A DNA stretch of 64,000 bases from contig NZ_JABUKC010000001.1 in NCBI RefSeq assembly GCF_014595885.1, positions 62,001 to 126,000 on the forward strand, in the 5' to 3' direction. The first letter of the stretch is position 1, and every line of letters starts with the position of its first letter. The notes beneath the pieces were generated by a model that ran no database searches, was not told the DNA's origin, and was given only the letters and a program-made list of their open reading frames with translations. Both the position numbers and the translations under genes were made by a program. Positions 51,996-60,167 of this stretch are shown here, one piece after another. Source of the DNA: Microcella alkalica (lineage in GTDB: Bacteria; Actinomycetota; Actinomycetes; Actinomycetales; Microbacteriaceae).

Positions 51996-53060
51996 ATGCA
52001 CGGTGAGACAGCGCATGGTGAATTCAAGGTCCCCGGAGGCAAGCTCGTCGTCGTCGACCTGGAGGTCGACGGCGGCGCGATCCGCGAGTTCCGGCTCGCG
52101 GGCGACTTCTTCGTCGAGCCCGACGAGGCGATCCCGGCGATCGAGGCGGCGATTGTCGGGATGCCCGCCGACGCCGATCACGCGGCGTTCGCGGCGGCGA
52201 TCTCCGCGGCTCTGCCGCCCGGCACGGTGATGCTCGGCTTCAGCGCCGACGCGGTCGCGACGACGATCCGTCGGGCGCTCGCGCGGGCGACGGCGTTCAC
52301 CGACTACGAGTGGAACCTCATCGTCGGCCCGCCGCTCACCCCGCAGCAGCAGATGGCCGCCGACCAGGTGCTCACCGAGGAGGTCGGCGAGGGCCGCCGC
52401 GGCCCCACCCTGCGCATCTGGGAGTGGGAGCGCCCCGCCGTCGTCATCGGCTCGTTCCAGTCGGTGAAGAACGAGGTCGACATGGAGAACGCGCAGAAGT
52501 ACGGCTTCGAGGTCGTGCGCCGCATCTCCGGCGGCGGCGCGATGTTCATGGAGGCCGGCAGCGTCGTCACCTACTCGCTCTACGCGCCGATCGAGCTCGT
52601 GCAGGGCATGAGCTTCGCCGAGTCGTACGCCTTCCTCGACGAGTGGGTCATCGAGGGGCTGAAGAGCCTCGGCATCGAGGCCAGCTACCAGCCGCTCAAC
52701 GACATCACCTCGACGAAGGGCAAGATCGGCGGCGCCGCGCAGAAGCGCCTCGGCTCGGGCGCCGTGCTGCACCACGTCACGATGAGCTACGACATGGACG
52801 GCGACCGCATGGTCGAGGTGCTGCGCATCGGGCGCGAGAAGCTCAGCGACAAGGGCATCCGCAGCGCCAACAAGCGCGTCGACCCGCTGCGCAGCCAGAC
52901 CGGCCTGCCGCGCGAGGAGGTCATCGAGCGCCTCATCGCCACCTTCCGCGCGCGCAACGGCCTCACCGAGTCGGCCATCACGCCCGCCGAGCTCGAGCGC
53001 ATCGACGCCCTCGTGGAGGAGAAGTTCGGCACCGAGGAGTGGCTCTACCGCGTGCCGTAG
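51996..53060 (+). CDS. lplA: lipoate-protein ligase with N-terminal accessory domain
   Basis: A 354-residue lipoate-protein ligase that activates lipoate and attaches it to acyltransferase subunits. Residues 1-95 look like the small accessory domain (GEFKVPGGKLVVVDLEVDGGAIREFRLAGDFFVEP) normally found at the C terminus of LplA or as separate LplB. The catalytic domain follows, with the lipoyl-adenylate loop RRISGGGAMF (Arg175-Gly181) and Lys243 in TKGKIGG. So the domain order is reversed relative to E. coli. TAGGCT (51984-51989) ends 6 bases before the ATG (leaderless). Confidence 0.88.
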   Translation: MHGETAHGEFKVPGGKLVVVDLEVDGGAIREFRLAGDFFVEPDEAIPAIEAAIVGMPADADHAAFAAAISAALPPGTVMLGFSADAVATTIRRALARATAFTDYEWNLIVGPPLTPQQQMAADQVLTEEVGEGRRGPTLRIWEWERPAVVIGSFQSVKNEVDMENAQKYGFEVVRRISGGGAMFMEAGSVVTYSLYAPIELVQGMSFAESYAFLDEWVIEGLKSLGIEASYQPLNDITSTKGKIGGAAQKRLGSGAVLHHVTMSYDMDGDRMVEVLRIGREKLSDKGIRSANKRVDPLRSQTGLPREEVIERLIATFRARNGLTESAITPAELERIDALVEEKFGTEEWLYRVP

Positions 53061-53123
53061 CGGCCCGTCTGTTCACCCGCCGTTCACCCGGGCCGCCCAG
53101 ACAGCCCGGGTATCCTGGGCCGC

Positions 53124-53432
53124 ATGCCGGTGTGGGGGTGGGTTCTTCTCGTGGGCGCGGCCGTCGCGCTCGCGCTCGTCGCGCACCTCCGCGGCTGGAT
53201 CGACCTGAGCGACAAGAGCCGCCGCGGCGGCGTCGGCGGCGGACTCATCGGCGGCGTCGACGAGGTCTTCTTCCCGACGCGCCACGAGGCGCAGGTCGAG
53301 CTCGATCGGCAGACCATCCTGCCCGCGCCGGCTCCGACCCCCGGCGACGGCCCGAACGGCATCGTGGATGCTCCCGCCGAGTCGCCCTCCTACCGGGGCC
53401 GTCTGCGCCTCGACGTGCCGGCCGACCGCTAG
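53124..53432 (+). CDS. small single-TM protein
   Basis: A 102-residue protein with one N-terminal membrane helix (residues 3-22, WGWVLLVGAAVALALVAHL), then a glycine-rich and acidic tail including GGLIGGVDEVFFPTRHEAQVEL and a Pro/Ala-rich stretch. No recognised function; the GVDEVFFPTRHEA stretch faintly resembles DUF6191 proteins. TATCCT (53111-53116) ends 7 bases before the ATG (leaderless). It follows lplA but has its own promoter. Confidence 0.6.
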   Translation: MPVWGWVLLVGAAVALALVAHLRGWIDLSDKSRRGGVGGGLIGGVDEVFFPTRHEAQVELDRQTILPAPAPTPGDGPNGIVDAPAESPSYRGRLRLDVPADR

Positions 53433-53519
53433 CGCGAGCCGCGCGCGCCTCGCACCCGCCCGCTCCCTGAGCGCGCCGCTCGCCCGCTCCCCGCGCGCGT
53501 CGCTCGCCCGCGCGCTTCC

Positions 53520-53576
53520 GCGGGCTCTTGCGTCGAGACGGGCCTCCCGTTCGCCCGACTCGGCAGAAGAGCCCGC
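53520..53576. repeat. 57-bp palindromic repeat, copy 3
   Basis: The arms 53520-53543 and 53553-53576 pair at 20 of 24 positions around a 9-base loop; the left arm contains GGCTCTTGCGTCGAGACGGGC. It lies between the convergent small-TM and GNAT genes. Length and core match the elements at 8112-8168 and 12904-12960. Confidence 0.7.
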
Positions 53577-53608
53577 GTCGACGAGCCATCTCTGCCGGCG
53601 CGCGACCG

Positions 53609-53896
53609 TCAGCGGGTCGTGAGGTCGGCGTACTCGGGGTGGCGCCGCATCCACATCACCACGAACGGGCACGAGGGCACGATGCGGTCGGTGCTCTCGG
53701 TGCGCAGGTGGTCGAGGATCGCCTGCACCATCTCGCCGCCGACGCCCTTGTTGCGCAGGAACGGCGGCACCTCCGCGTGGATCAGCCGCAGCTGCCCGGG
53801 CGAGGCGTCGTAGACGATGAAGCCCTGCAGGGCTCCGGCGTCGTCGTGCACCACGTAGCGGTCGGCGTCGGGCTCGTGCGTGACGGTGAGGCTCAT
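53609..53896 (-). CDS. GNAT-type N-acetyltransferase (small CG subgroup)
   Basis: A 95-residue acetyltransferase of the small GCN5-related group: GFIVYDASPGQLRLIHAEVPPFLRNKGVGGEMVQAILDHLR covers the acetyl-CoA loop (R-x-K-G-V-G-G), then IVPSCPFVVMWMRRHPEYADL, which is typical of this family. The substrate is unknown. The ATG at 53896 is preferred; TAGGGT (complement of 53904-53909) ends 7 bases upstream, pointing to a leaderless start. The longer frame would begin beyond that promoter. Confidence 0.85.
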   Translation of the reverse strand: MSLTVTHEPDADRYVVHDDAGALQGFIVYDASPGQLRLIHAEVPPFLRNKGVGGEMVQAILDHLRTESTDRIVPSCPFVVMWMRRHPEYADLTTR

Positions 53897-53997
53897 GCTC
53901 GGCACCCTACCCGCGCCGCCGAACACCGCACTCAGGCTCGGCGCCGCGCCGACACCGCACCGGCCGCGCCCGACTGCACGTGCGTAAACGACGAGAA

Positions 53998-54015
53998 CGT
54001 GCGAAGAAGCGCACG
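53998..54015 (-). terminator. terminator-like hairpin after the Ceb-like LacI gene
   Basis: CGTGCG-AAGAAG-CGCACG is a 6-bp stem with a 6-base loop. On the minus strand it is followed by TTCTCGTCGTTT, the closest thing to a U-rich tail in this window. It would stop transcription after the LacI gene at 54073. Confidence 0.45.
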
Positions 54016-54072
54016 CGCTGGTCGCAAGCGCACGTCGTGGCGAAGAACGAGCCGCTAGAGAGGCGCGCGCGA

Positions 54073-55095
54073 CTACGCGCTCGCGCGCACCACAATGTCG
54101 GTCGGCAGGATGGCGGTGCGGTTCGTCGGCTCTCCGCGCAGCAGCTGCAGCAGCATCCGCGCCATCTGCTCGCCCATCTCCTCCGAGGGCTGGCGCACCG
54201 TCGTGAGCGGCACCGCGGCCGCCTCGGCGGCGGGGCTGTCGTCGAAGCCGAGCACCGCGACGTCGTCGGGCACCCGCACCCCCCGCTCGGCGAGCGCCGA
54301 AAGCGCGCCGACGGCCATGAGGTCGCTCGCGACGAAGAGCGCGTCGAACCCGCCGGCGTCGAGCAGCTCGCGCGCGGCCCGCGCCCCGCCGACCATGGTG
54401 AAGTCGCCGTTCGCGCTCGGGCCGGCCTCGAGCCCGGCCGCCTCGATCGCGCGCCGCCAGCCCTCGACGCGGTCGATGCCGGCGGGCATGTCGGGCGGGC
54501 CGGTGATCGTCGCGATGCGTCGGTGGCCCCGGTCGATGAGGTAGCGCACCCCGGCCTCGGCGGCCGCGGCGTTGTCGACGTCGACGAAGTGGGCGCCCGC
54601 GGCGGCGTCCGACCCGAGCGGGTGGCCGCCGAAGACGACGGGGATGCTGTCGCCCAGCTTCTCCAGGAAGCTGTCGCTCGAGTGGTGCGAGACCACGATC
54701 GCGCCGTCGACGCTGCCGCCGAGCAGGTAGTCGACGGTCTTCTGCGAGGGGCCGGGGTTCGCCAGGTGCAGGTTCAGCACGTAGTCCGAGGCGTCGAGCA
54801 CGCGGCTGATGCCCCGCACGACGGCGGCGAAGTAGGGGTCGCCGAAGAACCGGGTCGTGTCCTCCGGCACGACGAGCGCGATGGCCATCGCGCGTCGGTT
54901 CGCGAGCGACCTGGCCGCGCGATTGGGGGTGTAGCCGAGGCGGGCGATGGCGGCCTGCACGGCCTCCACGGCATCCGGGCTCACCTTCGGCGAGGCGTTG
55001 ACGACGCGCGAGACGGTCGAGCGCGAGACGCCCGCCTCGGCGGCGACCATCTCGAGGGTCGGCGCCGAGCGCGGGGAGCCGGCCTCGATCGTCAT
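54073..55095 (-). CDS. LacI-family regulator, CebR-like
   Basis: A 340-residue LacI repressor: HTH at about residues 13-35 ([27 protein letters not shown]), then a sugar-binding domain ending AVLGFDDSPAAEAAAVPLTTVRQPSEEMGEQMARMLLQLL. It follows the GH1 and transport genes and probably represses them through the two TGAGAGCGCTCTCA sites upstream of the binding-protein gene, which resemble the CebR site of Streptomyces. TAGACT (complement of 55103-55108) ends 7 bases before the ATG, so it has its own leaderless promoter. Cellobiose or another beta-glucoside as inducer is inference. Confidence 0.87.
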   Translation of the reverse strand: MTIEAGSPRSAPTLEMVAAEAGVSRSTVSRVVNASPKVSPDAVEAVQAAIARLGYTPNRAARSLANRRAMAIALVVPEDTTRFFGDPYFAAVVRGISRVLDASDYVLNLHLANPGPSQKTVDYLLGGSVDGAIVVSHHSSDSFLEKLGDSIPVVFGGHPLGSDAAAGAHFVDVDNAAAAEAGVRYLIDRGHRRIATITGPPDMPAGIDRVEGWRRAIEAAGLEAGPSANGDFTMVGGARAARELLDAGGFDALFVASDLMAVGALSALAERGVRVPDDVAVLGFDDSPAAEAAAVPLTTVRQPSEEMGEQMARMLLQLLRGEPTNRTAILPTDIVVRASA

Positions 55096-55133
55096 GCTGC
55101 GGAGTCTAGTGAGCGGTGCGCGCCGAGCCGCGC

Positions 55134-56597
55134 CTACGGCGCCGCGCCCTCGCGCAGCCCGCGGTCGGCGATGATGCGCTGGTAGCGCCGCCCGCTCGCC
55201 TTCACCGTGCGCTGCTGCGTGTCGTAGTCGACCCGCACGAGCCCGAACCGCTTGTCGTAGCCCCAGGCCCACTCGTAATTGTCCATGAGCGACCAGTAGA
55301 AGTAGCCGCGCACGTCGACGCCCGCGTCGATCGCGTCGAGCATCGCCGCGAGGTGCTGCTCGAGGTAGTCGGCGCGCTCCAGGTCGTCGACCGACCCGTC
55401 GGGCCCGACGACGTCGTCGTAGGCGGCGCCGTTCTCGGTGACGTAGAGCACCGTGCCGGCGGGCTTGGCGTACTCGGCGTCGACGCGCACGAGCAGGCGC
55501 GTGAGGCCTTCGGGCTGCACCTCCCACTGCATGGCGGTGACGGGCAGGCCCCGCGGGTGCCAGTGCACGCCCTCGTCGGCGGGGAACGGCGAGCGCTTGG
55601 GGCGCTCCGACGGCGCGGCGGGCGCGAGCGGCGTGCCCGTGAACGGATGCCCGCTGACGGCGTCGCCGTGGTAGTAGTTGACCCCCAGTGCGTCGATGGG
55701 CGTCGCGATCGCGGCGAGGTCGCCGTCGCGCACGGGCACGCTGACGCCGAGCGCGCCGAGGTCGTCGACGATGTCGGCCGGGTACGCGCCGCGGAAGATC
55801 GGGTCGAGGAACCACCGGTTGTGCTGCCCGTCGATGCGCCGCACCGCGTCGAGGTCGGCGGGGTCGCTCGCGTCGACGGGGTCGGCGACGGTGAGGTTGA
55901 GGGTAATGCCGAGCTGCAGTTCGGGGTCGCGGCGGCGCAGCTCCTGCACGGTCAGGCCGTGCCCGAGCAGCAGGTGGTGCGAGGCGGCGACGGCGGCCTG
56001 CGGATCCTGTCGGCCGGGGGCGTGCTCGCCGCTGAGGTAGCCGAGGAACGCGCTGCACCACGGCTCGTTGAGCGTCGTCCAGGCGTCGATGCGGTCGCCG
56101 AGCACGTCGTGCACGAGGCCCGCGTACTCGACGAACCGCAGCGCGGTGTCGCGGTTCGCCCAGCCCCCGGTCTCCTCGAGCGCCTGCGGCAGATCCCAGT
56201 GGTAGAGCGTCAGCCACGGCTGGATTCCCGCGCCGAGCAGGTCGTCGACGAGCCGCGAGTAGAAGTCGAGCCCCGCCGGGTTGGCGGCGCGCCCGTCGGG
56301 CTGCACCCGCGCCCACGACGTCGAGAACCGATAGGTCTGGATGCCCAGCTCGCGCATCATCGCGACATCCGAGCTCGAGCGCCGGTAGTGGTCGCAGGCC
56401 GGCTCGCCGTCGTCGCCGTTCACGACGGCGCCCGGCACGCGCGCGAAGGCGTCCCAGATGGAGTCGGTGCGGCCGTCGACGTGGGTCGAGCCCTCGATCT
56501 GGAAGGCCGCGGTCGCGACGCCGAACCGGAAGTCGGCGGGGAAGGCGCGCACGCCGGCGAGGGGCGCCGTGGTGGGCGCCGGGGTCGAGAGGGTCAT
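55134..56597 (-). CDS. glycoside hydrolase family 1 beta-glucosidase
   Basis: A 487-residue GH1 enzyme that hydrolyses cellobiose and other beta-glucosides inside the cell (no signal peptide). Substrate and catalytic sites are visible: FRFGVATAAFQIEG at the N terminus, acid/base Glu178 in TTLNEPW, nucleophile Glu388 in YVTENG, and WSLMDNYEWAWGY near the C terminus. The ATG at 56597 overlaps the permease stop (ATGA). The order binding protein-permease-permease-GH1 is that of cebEFG-bglC in Streptomyces. Confidence 0.95.
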   Translation of the reverse strand: MTLSTPAPTTAPLAGVRAFPADFRFGVATAAFQIEGSTHVDGRTDSIWDAFARVPGAVVNGDDGEPACDHYRRSSSDVAMMRELGIQTYRFSTSWARVQPDGRAANPAGLDFYSRLVDDLLGAGIQPWLTLYHWDLPQALEETGGWANRDTALRFVEYAGLVHDVLGDRIDAWTTLNEPWCSAFLGYLSGEHAPGRQDPQAAVAASHHLLLGHGLTVQELRRRDPELQLGITLNLTVADPVDASDPADLDAVRRIDGQHNRWFLDPIFRGAYPADIVDDLGALGVSVPVRDGDLAAIATPIDALGVNYYHGDAVSGHPFTGTPLAPAAPSERPKRSPFPADEGVHWHPRGLPVTAMQWEVQPEGLTRLLVRVDAEYAKPAGTVLYVTENGAAYDDVVGPDGSVDDLERADYLEQHLAAMLDAIDAGVDVRGYFYWSLMDNYEWAWGYDKRFGLVRVDYDTQQRTVKASGRRYQRIIADRGLREGAAP

Positions 56598-57544
56598 CCC
56601 TTGACAGCTCCTTGCATGATGCCGCTGACCAGCTGGCGGCCGGCGACGATGAACAGGATCAGGAGGGGGATGGTCGAGAGCAGCACGCCCGCCATCACCA
56701 CCGAGTAGTCGACGAAGTAGTTGCTCTGCAGCAGCGAGAGCGCCACCGGCAGGGTGGGGCTCTGCCGGTCGAGCACGATGAAGGGCCAGAAGAAGTTGGT
56801 CCACGTCGAGATGAAGACGAACAGCCCGAGCATGGCGGCGGCGGGGCGCGCGGCGGGCAGCGCGACCGACCAGAAGGTGCGGATCATGCTCGCGCCGTCG
56901 ACGCGCGCCGCCTCGATGAGCTCGTAGGGCAGCGCCTGGCTGAGGTACTGCGTCATCCAGAACACGCCGAACGCGCTGACGATCGCGGGCAGGATGACCG
57001 CGCCGAGGCTGCCCGCGAGCTGCAGCTGCGTCATCGCGATGAAGAGGGGCACGACGCCGAGCTGGGTCGGCACGGCCATCGTCGCGATGACGAAGACCAG
57101 CAGCCCGTTGCGGCCGCGGAAGCGCAGCTTCGCGAACGCGAACCCGGCGAGCGTCGAGAACCACACGACCGAGGCGGCGACGACCGTGGAGACGATGATC
57201 GAGTTGGTGATCGCCTTCCAGAAGTTGACGCTGTCGTTCTCGATGACGGCGGCGGCGTTGGCGAGGAAGTTGCCGCCCGGCCACCACACGATGTCCTGCC
57301 GCGTGATCGTCGTCGCGTCGCCCGAGCCGATGAGGAACGACCAGTAGAGCGGGAAGACGCTGCCCAGCAGCACGGCGATGAGGAAGCCGTAGGCCATCCA
57401 CCCGGGGCGCTGCCCGTTGACCAGGCGGCGACGACGGGGCGTGCGTCCGGCACGGCGAGCCGCGGCGCGCTCGGCGGGCGACGACCCGCGCGGAGCATCC
57501 GCGTCATCGGCGATCGGGGCGAGGGGGATGCTGGGCGCGCTCAT
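56594..57544 (-). CDS. sugar ABC transporter permease (MalG type), CebG-like
   Basis: A 316-residue permease with about six helices and the EAA loop ALPYELIEAARVDGASMIRTFWSVALPAARP. A hydrophilic, Ala/Arg-rich N-terminal region of about 45 residues precedes helix 1. The ATG overlaps the upstream permease stop and its stop overlaps the GH1 start, so all three are translationally coupled. No ATPase gene is in the operon; an MsiK-type shared ATPase is expected elsewhere. Confidence 0.91.
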   Translation of the reverse strand: MSAPSIPLAPIADDADAPRGSSPAERAAARRAGRTPRRRRLVNGQRPGWMAYGFLIAVLLGSVFPLYWSFLIGSGDATTITRQDIVWWPGGNFLANAAAVIENDSVNFWKAITNSIIVSTVVAASVVWFSTLAGFAFAKLRFRGRNGLLVFVIATMAVPTQLGVVPLFIAMTQLQLAGSLGAVILPAIVSAFGVFWMTQYLSQALPYELIEAARVDGASMIRTFWSVALPAARPAAAMLGLFVFISTWTNFFWPFIVLDRQSPTLPVALSLLQSNYFVDYSVVMAGVLLSTIPLLILFIVAGRQLVSGIMQGAVKG

Positions 57545-58587
57545 CGGGCTGCCTCCTTCTGCGCGGCGCGGCGCTGCGATCGCGCGAGCACCTTCTGCGG
57601 GCTGTCACCCGACGCGATGGCGCGCGTGAGGGCGAGGTTGATGAGCCCGACGATGACGATGATGAGGAAGAGCAGCCAGGCCACGGCCGCCGCGCGCCCG
57701 AAGTTCAGCTGGCCCCACCCGAGGTTGTAGAGGTAGATCGTGATGGTCATCCACTGACCGGATGCCCCGCCCTGGCCGAACTGGTCGAACATGCGCGGCT
57801 CGTCGAAGATCTGCAGTCCGCCGATCGTCGAGGTGACGATGACGAAGATGAGGGTCGGCCGCAGCTGCGGGATGGTGATGGAGAAGAACTGCCGCACGAG
57901 GCCGGCGCCGTCGATCATGGCGGCCTCGTAGTAGTCGCGCGGGATCGCCTGCATCGCGGCGAGCAGGATGAGGGCGGTGTAGCCCGTCCAGCGGAAGTTC
58001 ACCATCGTCGCGATCGCGAGGTGGCTCGGCAGCACCTCCGAGTGCCAGCCGATCGGGTCGAGCCCGAGGCGGCCGAGCATGTTGTTGATGAGGCCGTACT
58101 GGTCGCCGAACATGTTGCTGAAGATGAGGGCGACCGCGACGGGGGCGACGACGTAGGGCAGCAGCACGCCCATGCGCCAGAAGGTCTTGGCGCGCAGGTT
58201 GCGGTCGAGCACGGCGGCGATGAGCAGGGCGGCGATGACCTGCGGCACGGCCGAGATGAGGAAGATCGAGAAGGTGTTGCGCAGGGCGATCCAGAACTGC
58301 GGCTGGCCGAGCACGAAGGCGAAGTTCTCGAAGCCGACGAAGTCGCCCTGGCCGCCGATGAGGTTCCACTCGTGCACCGAGACCCATGCCGTGTAGAGCA
58401 GCGGGAAGAGGCCGACGATCGCGAACAGGATGAAGAACGGCGAGATGTAGAGGTACGGCGAGACCTTGACGTCCCACCGCGAGAGGGTCTGCGAGAGCGC
58501 GATCCGTCGCGGCGAGCGCTCCGGCCGCAGGGCGGGCGGCGGGCTCGCGAGGGCGGGGCGCTCAGGGCGCGTGGCCGTCGTGGTCAT
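57541..58587 (-). CDS. sugar ABC transporter permease (MalF type), CebF-like
   Basis: A 348-residue permease with about six helices and the EAA loop AIPRDYYEAAMIDGAGLVRQFFSITIPQLRP. The N-terminal ~40 residues are hydrophilic. GGGAG lies near the ATG. It forms the channel with the next permease. The 91-base gap to the binding-protein gene contains CGCGCGGC-type inverted sequence around 58623-58660 that could slow or stop part of the transcription after the binding-protein gene. Confidence 0.91.
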   Translation of the reverse strand: MTTTATRPERPALASPPPALRPERSPRRIALSQTLSRWDVKVSPYLYISPFFILFAIVGLFPLLYTAWVSVHEWNLIGGQGDFVGFENFAFVLGQPQFWIALRNTFSIFLISAVPQVIAALLIAAVLDRNLRAKTFWRMGVLLPYVVAPVAVALIFSNMFGDQYGLINNMLGRLGLDPIGWHSEVLPSHLAIATMVNFRWTGYTALILLAAMQAIPRDYYEAAMIDGAGLVRQFFSITIPQLRPTLIFVIVTSTIGGLQIFDEPRMFDQFGQGGASGQWMTITIYLYNLGWGQLNFGRAAAVAWLLFLIIVIVGLINLALTRAIASGDSPQKVLARSQRRAAQKEAAR

Positions 58588-58624
58588 GGGGATGCTCCCG
58601 AGGAGTGGTTCGTGGGGGAGGGGC

Positions 58625-58660
58625 CGCGCGGCGCGGGTCGTGCGCCGCGCGGCCCCCAGG
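58625..58660 (-). terminator. possible attenuating hairpin between binding-protein and permease genes
   Basis: GCGCGGCGCG...CGCGCGGCC-type GC-rich inverted repeats (about 58625-58652) lie in the 91-base gap. They could fold in the mRNA downstream of the binding-protein stop, a common way to favour binding-protein expression. The exact pairing is not certain. Confidence 0.3.
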
Positions 58661-58678
58661 GGGTGGAGAGGGTGCTGC

Positions 58679-59962
58679 TTAGCCGAGCGCGTTCACGTCG
58701 GCCACGAACTGCTCCCACGACGACTCGATCGTGTGGGTGCCGTCGGAGTCGACGCGCGTGAGCGCCTTCTGCATGGCGTCGTTGATCGGGAAGTACTTCA
58801 CGCTCTTGAACGGCGCGACCTCGATCGCCTGCGAGCGGTTGATGAGGATCTCACCGACCGGGGCGTCGTTGAAGTACGCGTTCGTTGCGCCGGTGAGGGC
58901 CTCGCTGTCGTACGCCTCGACCTGGCTCGGGAAGGTGCCGGCGGCCTCGAACGCCGAGAGCTGCTGCTCGGGGGCGGTGAGCCAGGCGGCGAGTTTCGCG
59001 GCCTCCTCGGTGTTCTCGCCCTGGGCGGGAACGGTCAGGTACGAGCCGCCCCAGTTGCCGCCGCCGCCGGGGAAGACGTCGGCGACGTCCCAGCCGGTGA
59101 CGTCGGGCGCGTTGCCCGAGATGACGCCGAGCATCCAGCCGGGGCAGAGCATCGTGGCGAAGGCGCCGTTGGCGAGACCGGCGAACCAGTCGTCGCTCCA
59201 CTGGCCGAGGTGCGCCGACTGCGTCGCGCTGGCCTCGAGCACCTGCTCGTAGATGCCCTTGACCTCGTCGTTCTCGGTCGCGATGACCGTGCCGTCCTCC
59301 TCCTCGTAGGCGAACTCGACCTGGTTGATCATGCCCTGGTAGGTGGCACCGGCCGAGTCGAACCAGGCGGCGCCGGTCGCGTCGACGTACTGCTGGCCGA
59401 CCTCGAAGTAGCGATCCCAGTCGCCCTCGAGCAGCGCGGCGACCTCGGTGCGGTCGGTGGGCAGGCCGGCGGCGGCGAAGAGGTCGCTGCGGTAGCAGAC
59501 GGCCTCCGGGCCGATGTCGGTGCCGTAGGCGACGAGGCGGCCGTCGGCGTCGGTCGCGGCCTCGGTCTTCCAGTCGACCCAGCGGTCGGCGACCTCGTCG
59601 CTCGATAGGTCGGTGAGCAGGTCGCTGTACTGCATCATCTCGGCGAACCAGTCGATCTCGACCGCCTCGATGTCGGCCAGGCCGCTGCCGGCGCCGAGCT
59701 TGGTGAAGAAGTTGTCGCGGGCGTCGTTCGACGTCGCGGCCTTGTTGTGCACGATCGTGATGCCGGGGTTCTCGTCCTCGTACTGCTGCAGCAGCTCGTC
59801 GGTGTAGCCGAAGTCGTTGAACGTGGCGATCGTGAGGGTGATCTCGCCGTCGCCGCTCGAGGCAGCGTTCTCGCTGCTCGCGCAGCCGGTGGCGATGAGG
59901 GTGAGCGCGGTGGCGCCGGCGAGGGCGGCGGCCGCGGTGGTGCGTCGTCGTGAGGTGCTCAC
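58679..59962 (-). CDS. ABC transporter substrate-binding lipoprotein, CebE-like
   Basis: A 427-residue family-1 solute-binding protein. The signal peptide ends in lipobox IATGC (Cys27). The mature part starts ITLTIATFNDFGYTDELLQQYEDENPGI, typical of oligosaccharide binders. I chose the GTG at 59962, which has AAGGAG 5 bases upstream; a longer frame would include the promoter. It is the first gene of the beta-glucoside operon and lies behind two LacI-type palindromes. Cellobiose or related beta-glucosides are the likely ligands. Confidence 0.9.
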   Translation of the reverse strand: MSTSRRRTTAAAALAGATALTLIATGCASSENAASSGDGEITLTIATFNDFGYTDELLQQYEDENPGITIVHNKAATSNDARDNFFTKLGAGSGLADIEAVEIDWFAEMMQYSDLLTDLSSDEVADRWVDWKTEAATDADGRLVAYGTDIGPEAVCYRSDLFAAAGLPTDRTEVAALLEGDWDRYFEVGQQYVDATGAAWFDSAGATYQGMINQVEFAYEEEDGTVIATENDEVKGIYEQVLEASATQSAHLGQWSDDWFAGLANGAFATMLCPGWMLGVISGNAPDVTGWDVADVFPGGGGNWGGSYLTVPAQGENTEEAAKLAAWLTAPEQQLSAFEAAGTFPSQVEAYDSEALTGATNAYFNDAPVGEILINRSQAIEVAPFKSVKYFPINDAMQKALTRVDSDGTHTIESSWEQFVADVNALG

Positions 59963-59992
59963 GGTCACTCCTTTGTGCGTGGGGGTGGGGCG

Positions 59993-60072
59993 TGAGAGCG
60001 CTCTCATTCTCAACACGTGAGAGCGCTCTCACGAATGCGGCCACGCTAGGGGCGCCGTTGCCGAAAAGTCAA
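59993..60072 (-). promoter_or_regulatory. Ceb-like operon promoter with two LacI operators
   Basis: On the minus strand, -35 TTGACT (complement of 60067-60072) and -10 TAGCGT (complement of 60043-60048) are 18 bases apart. Two identical palindromes TGAGAGCGCTCTCA lie downstream of the start site at 60018-60031 and 59993-60006, centres 25 bases apart. They differ from the Streptomyces CebR site (TGGGAGCGCTCCCA) by one position per half. Confidence 0.8.
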
Positions 60073-60167
60073 CAACGAATCTGGAACGGGTATGAAATGC
60101 CCGGTCAGGGGCGCTTCATCGACCCGCTGGCGACCGGCGTGTCGCGCCCGCGGGCTACACTCGACGG

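Noticed and set aside
53433-53519. Short GC-rich repeats (CGCTCGCCCGC-type) resembling a CRISPR or tandem array
   Set aside because: There is no regular unit and no spacers; it looks like slippage in high-GC non-coding DNA.
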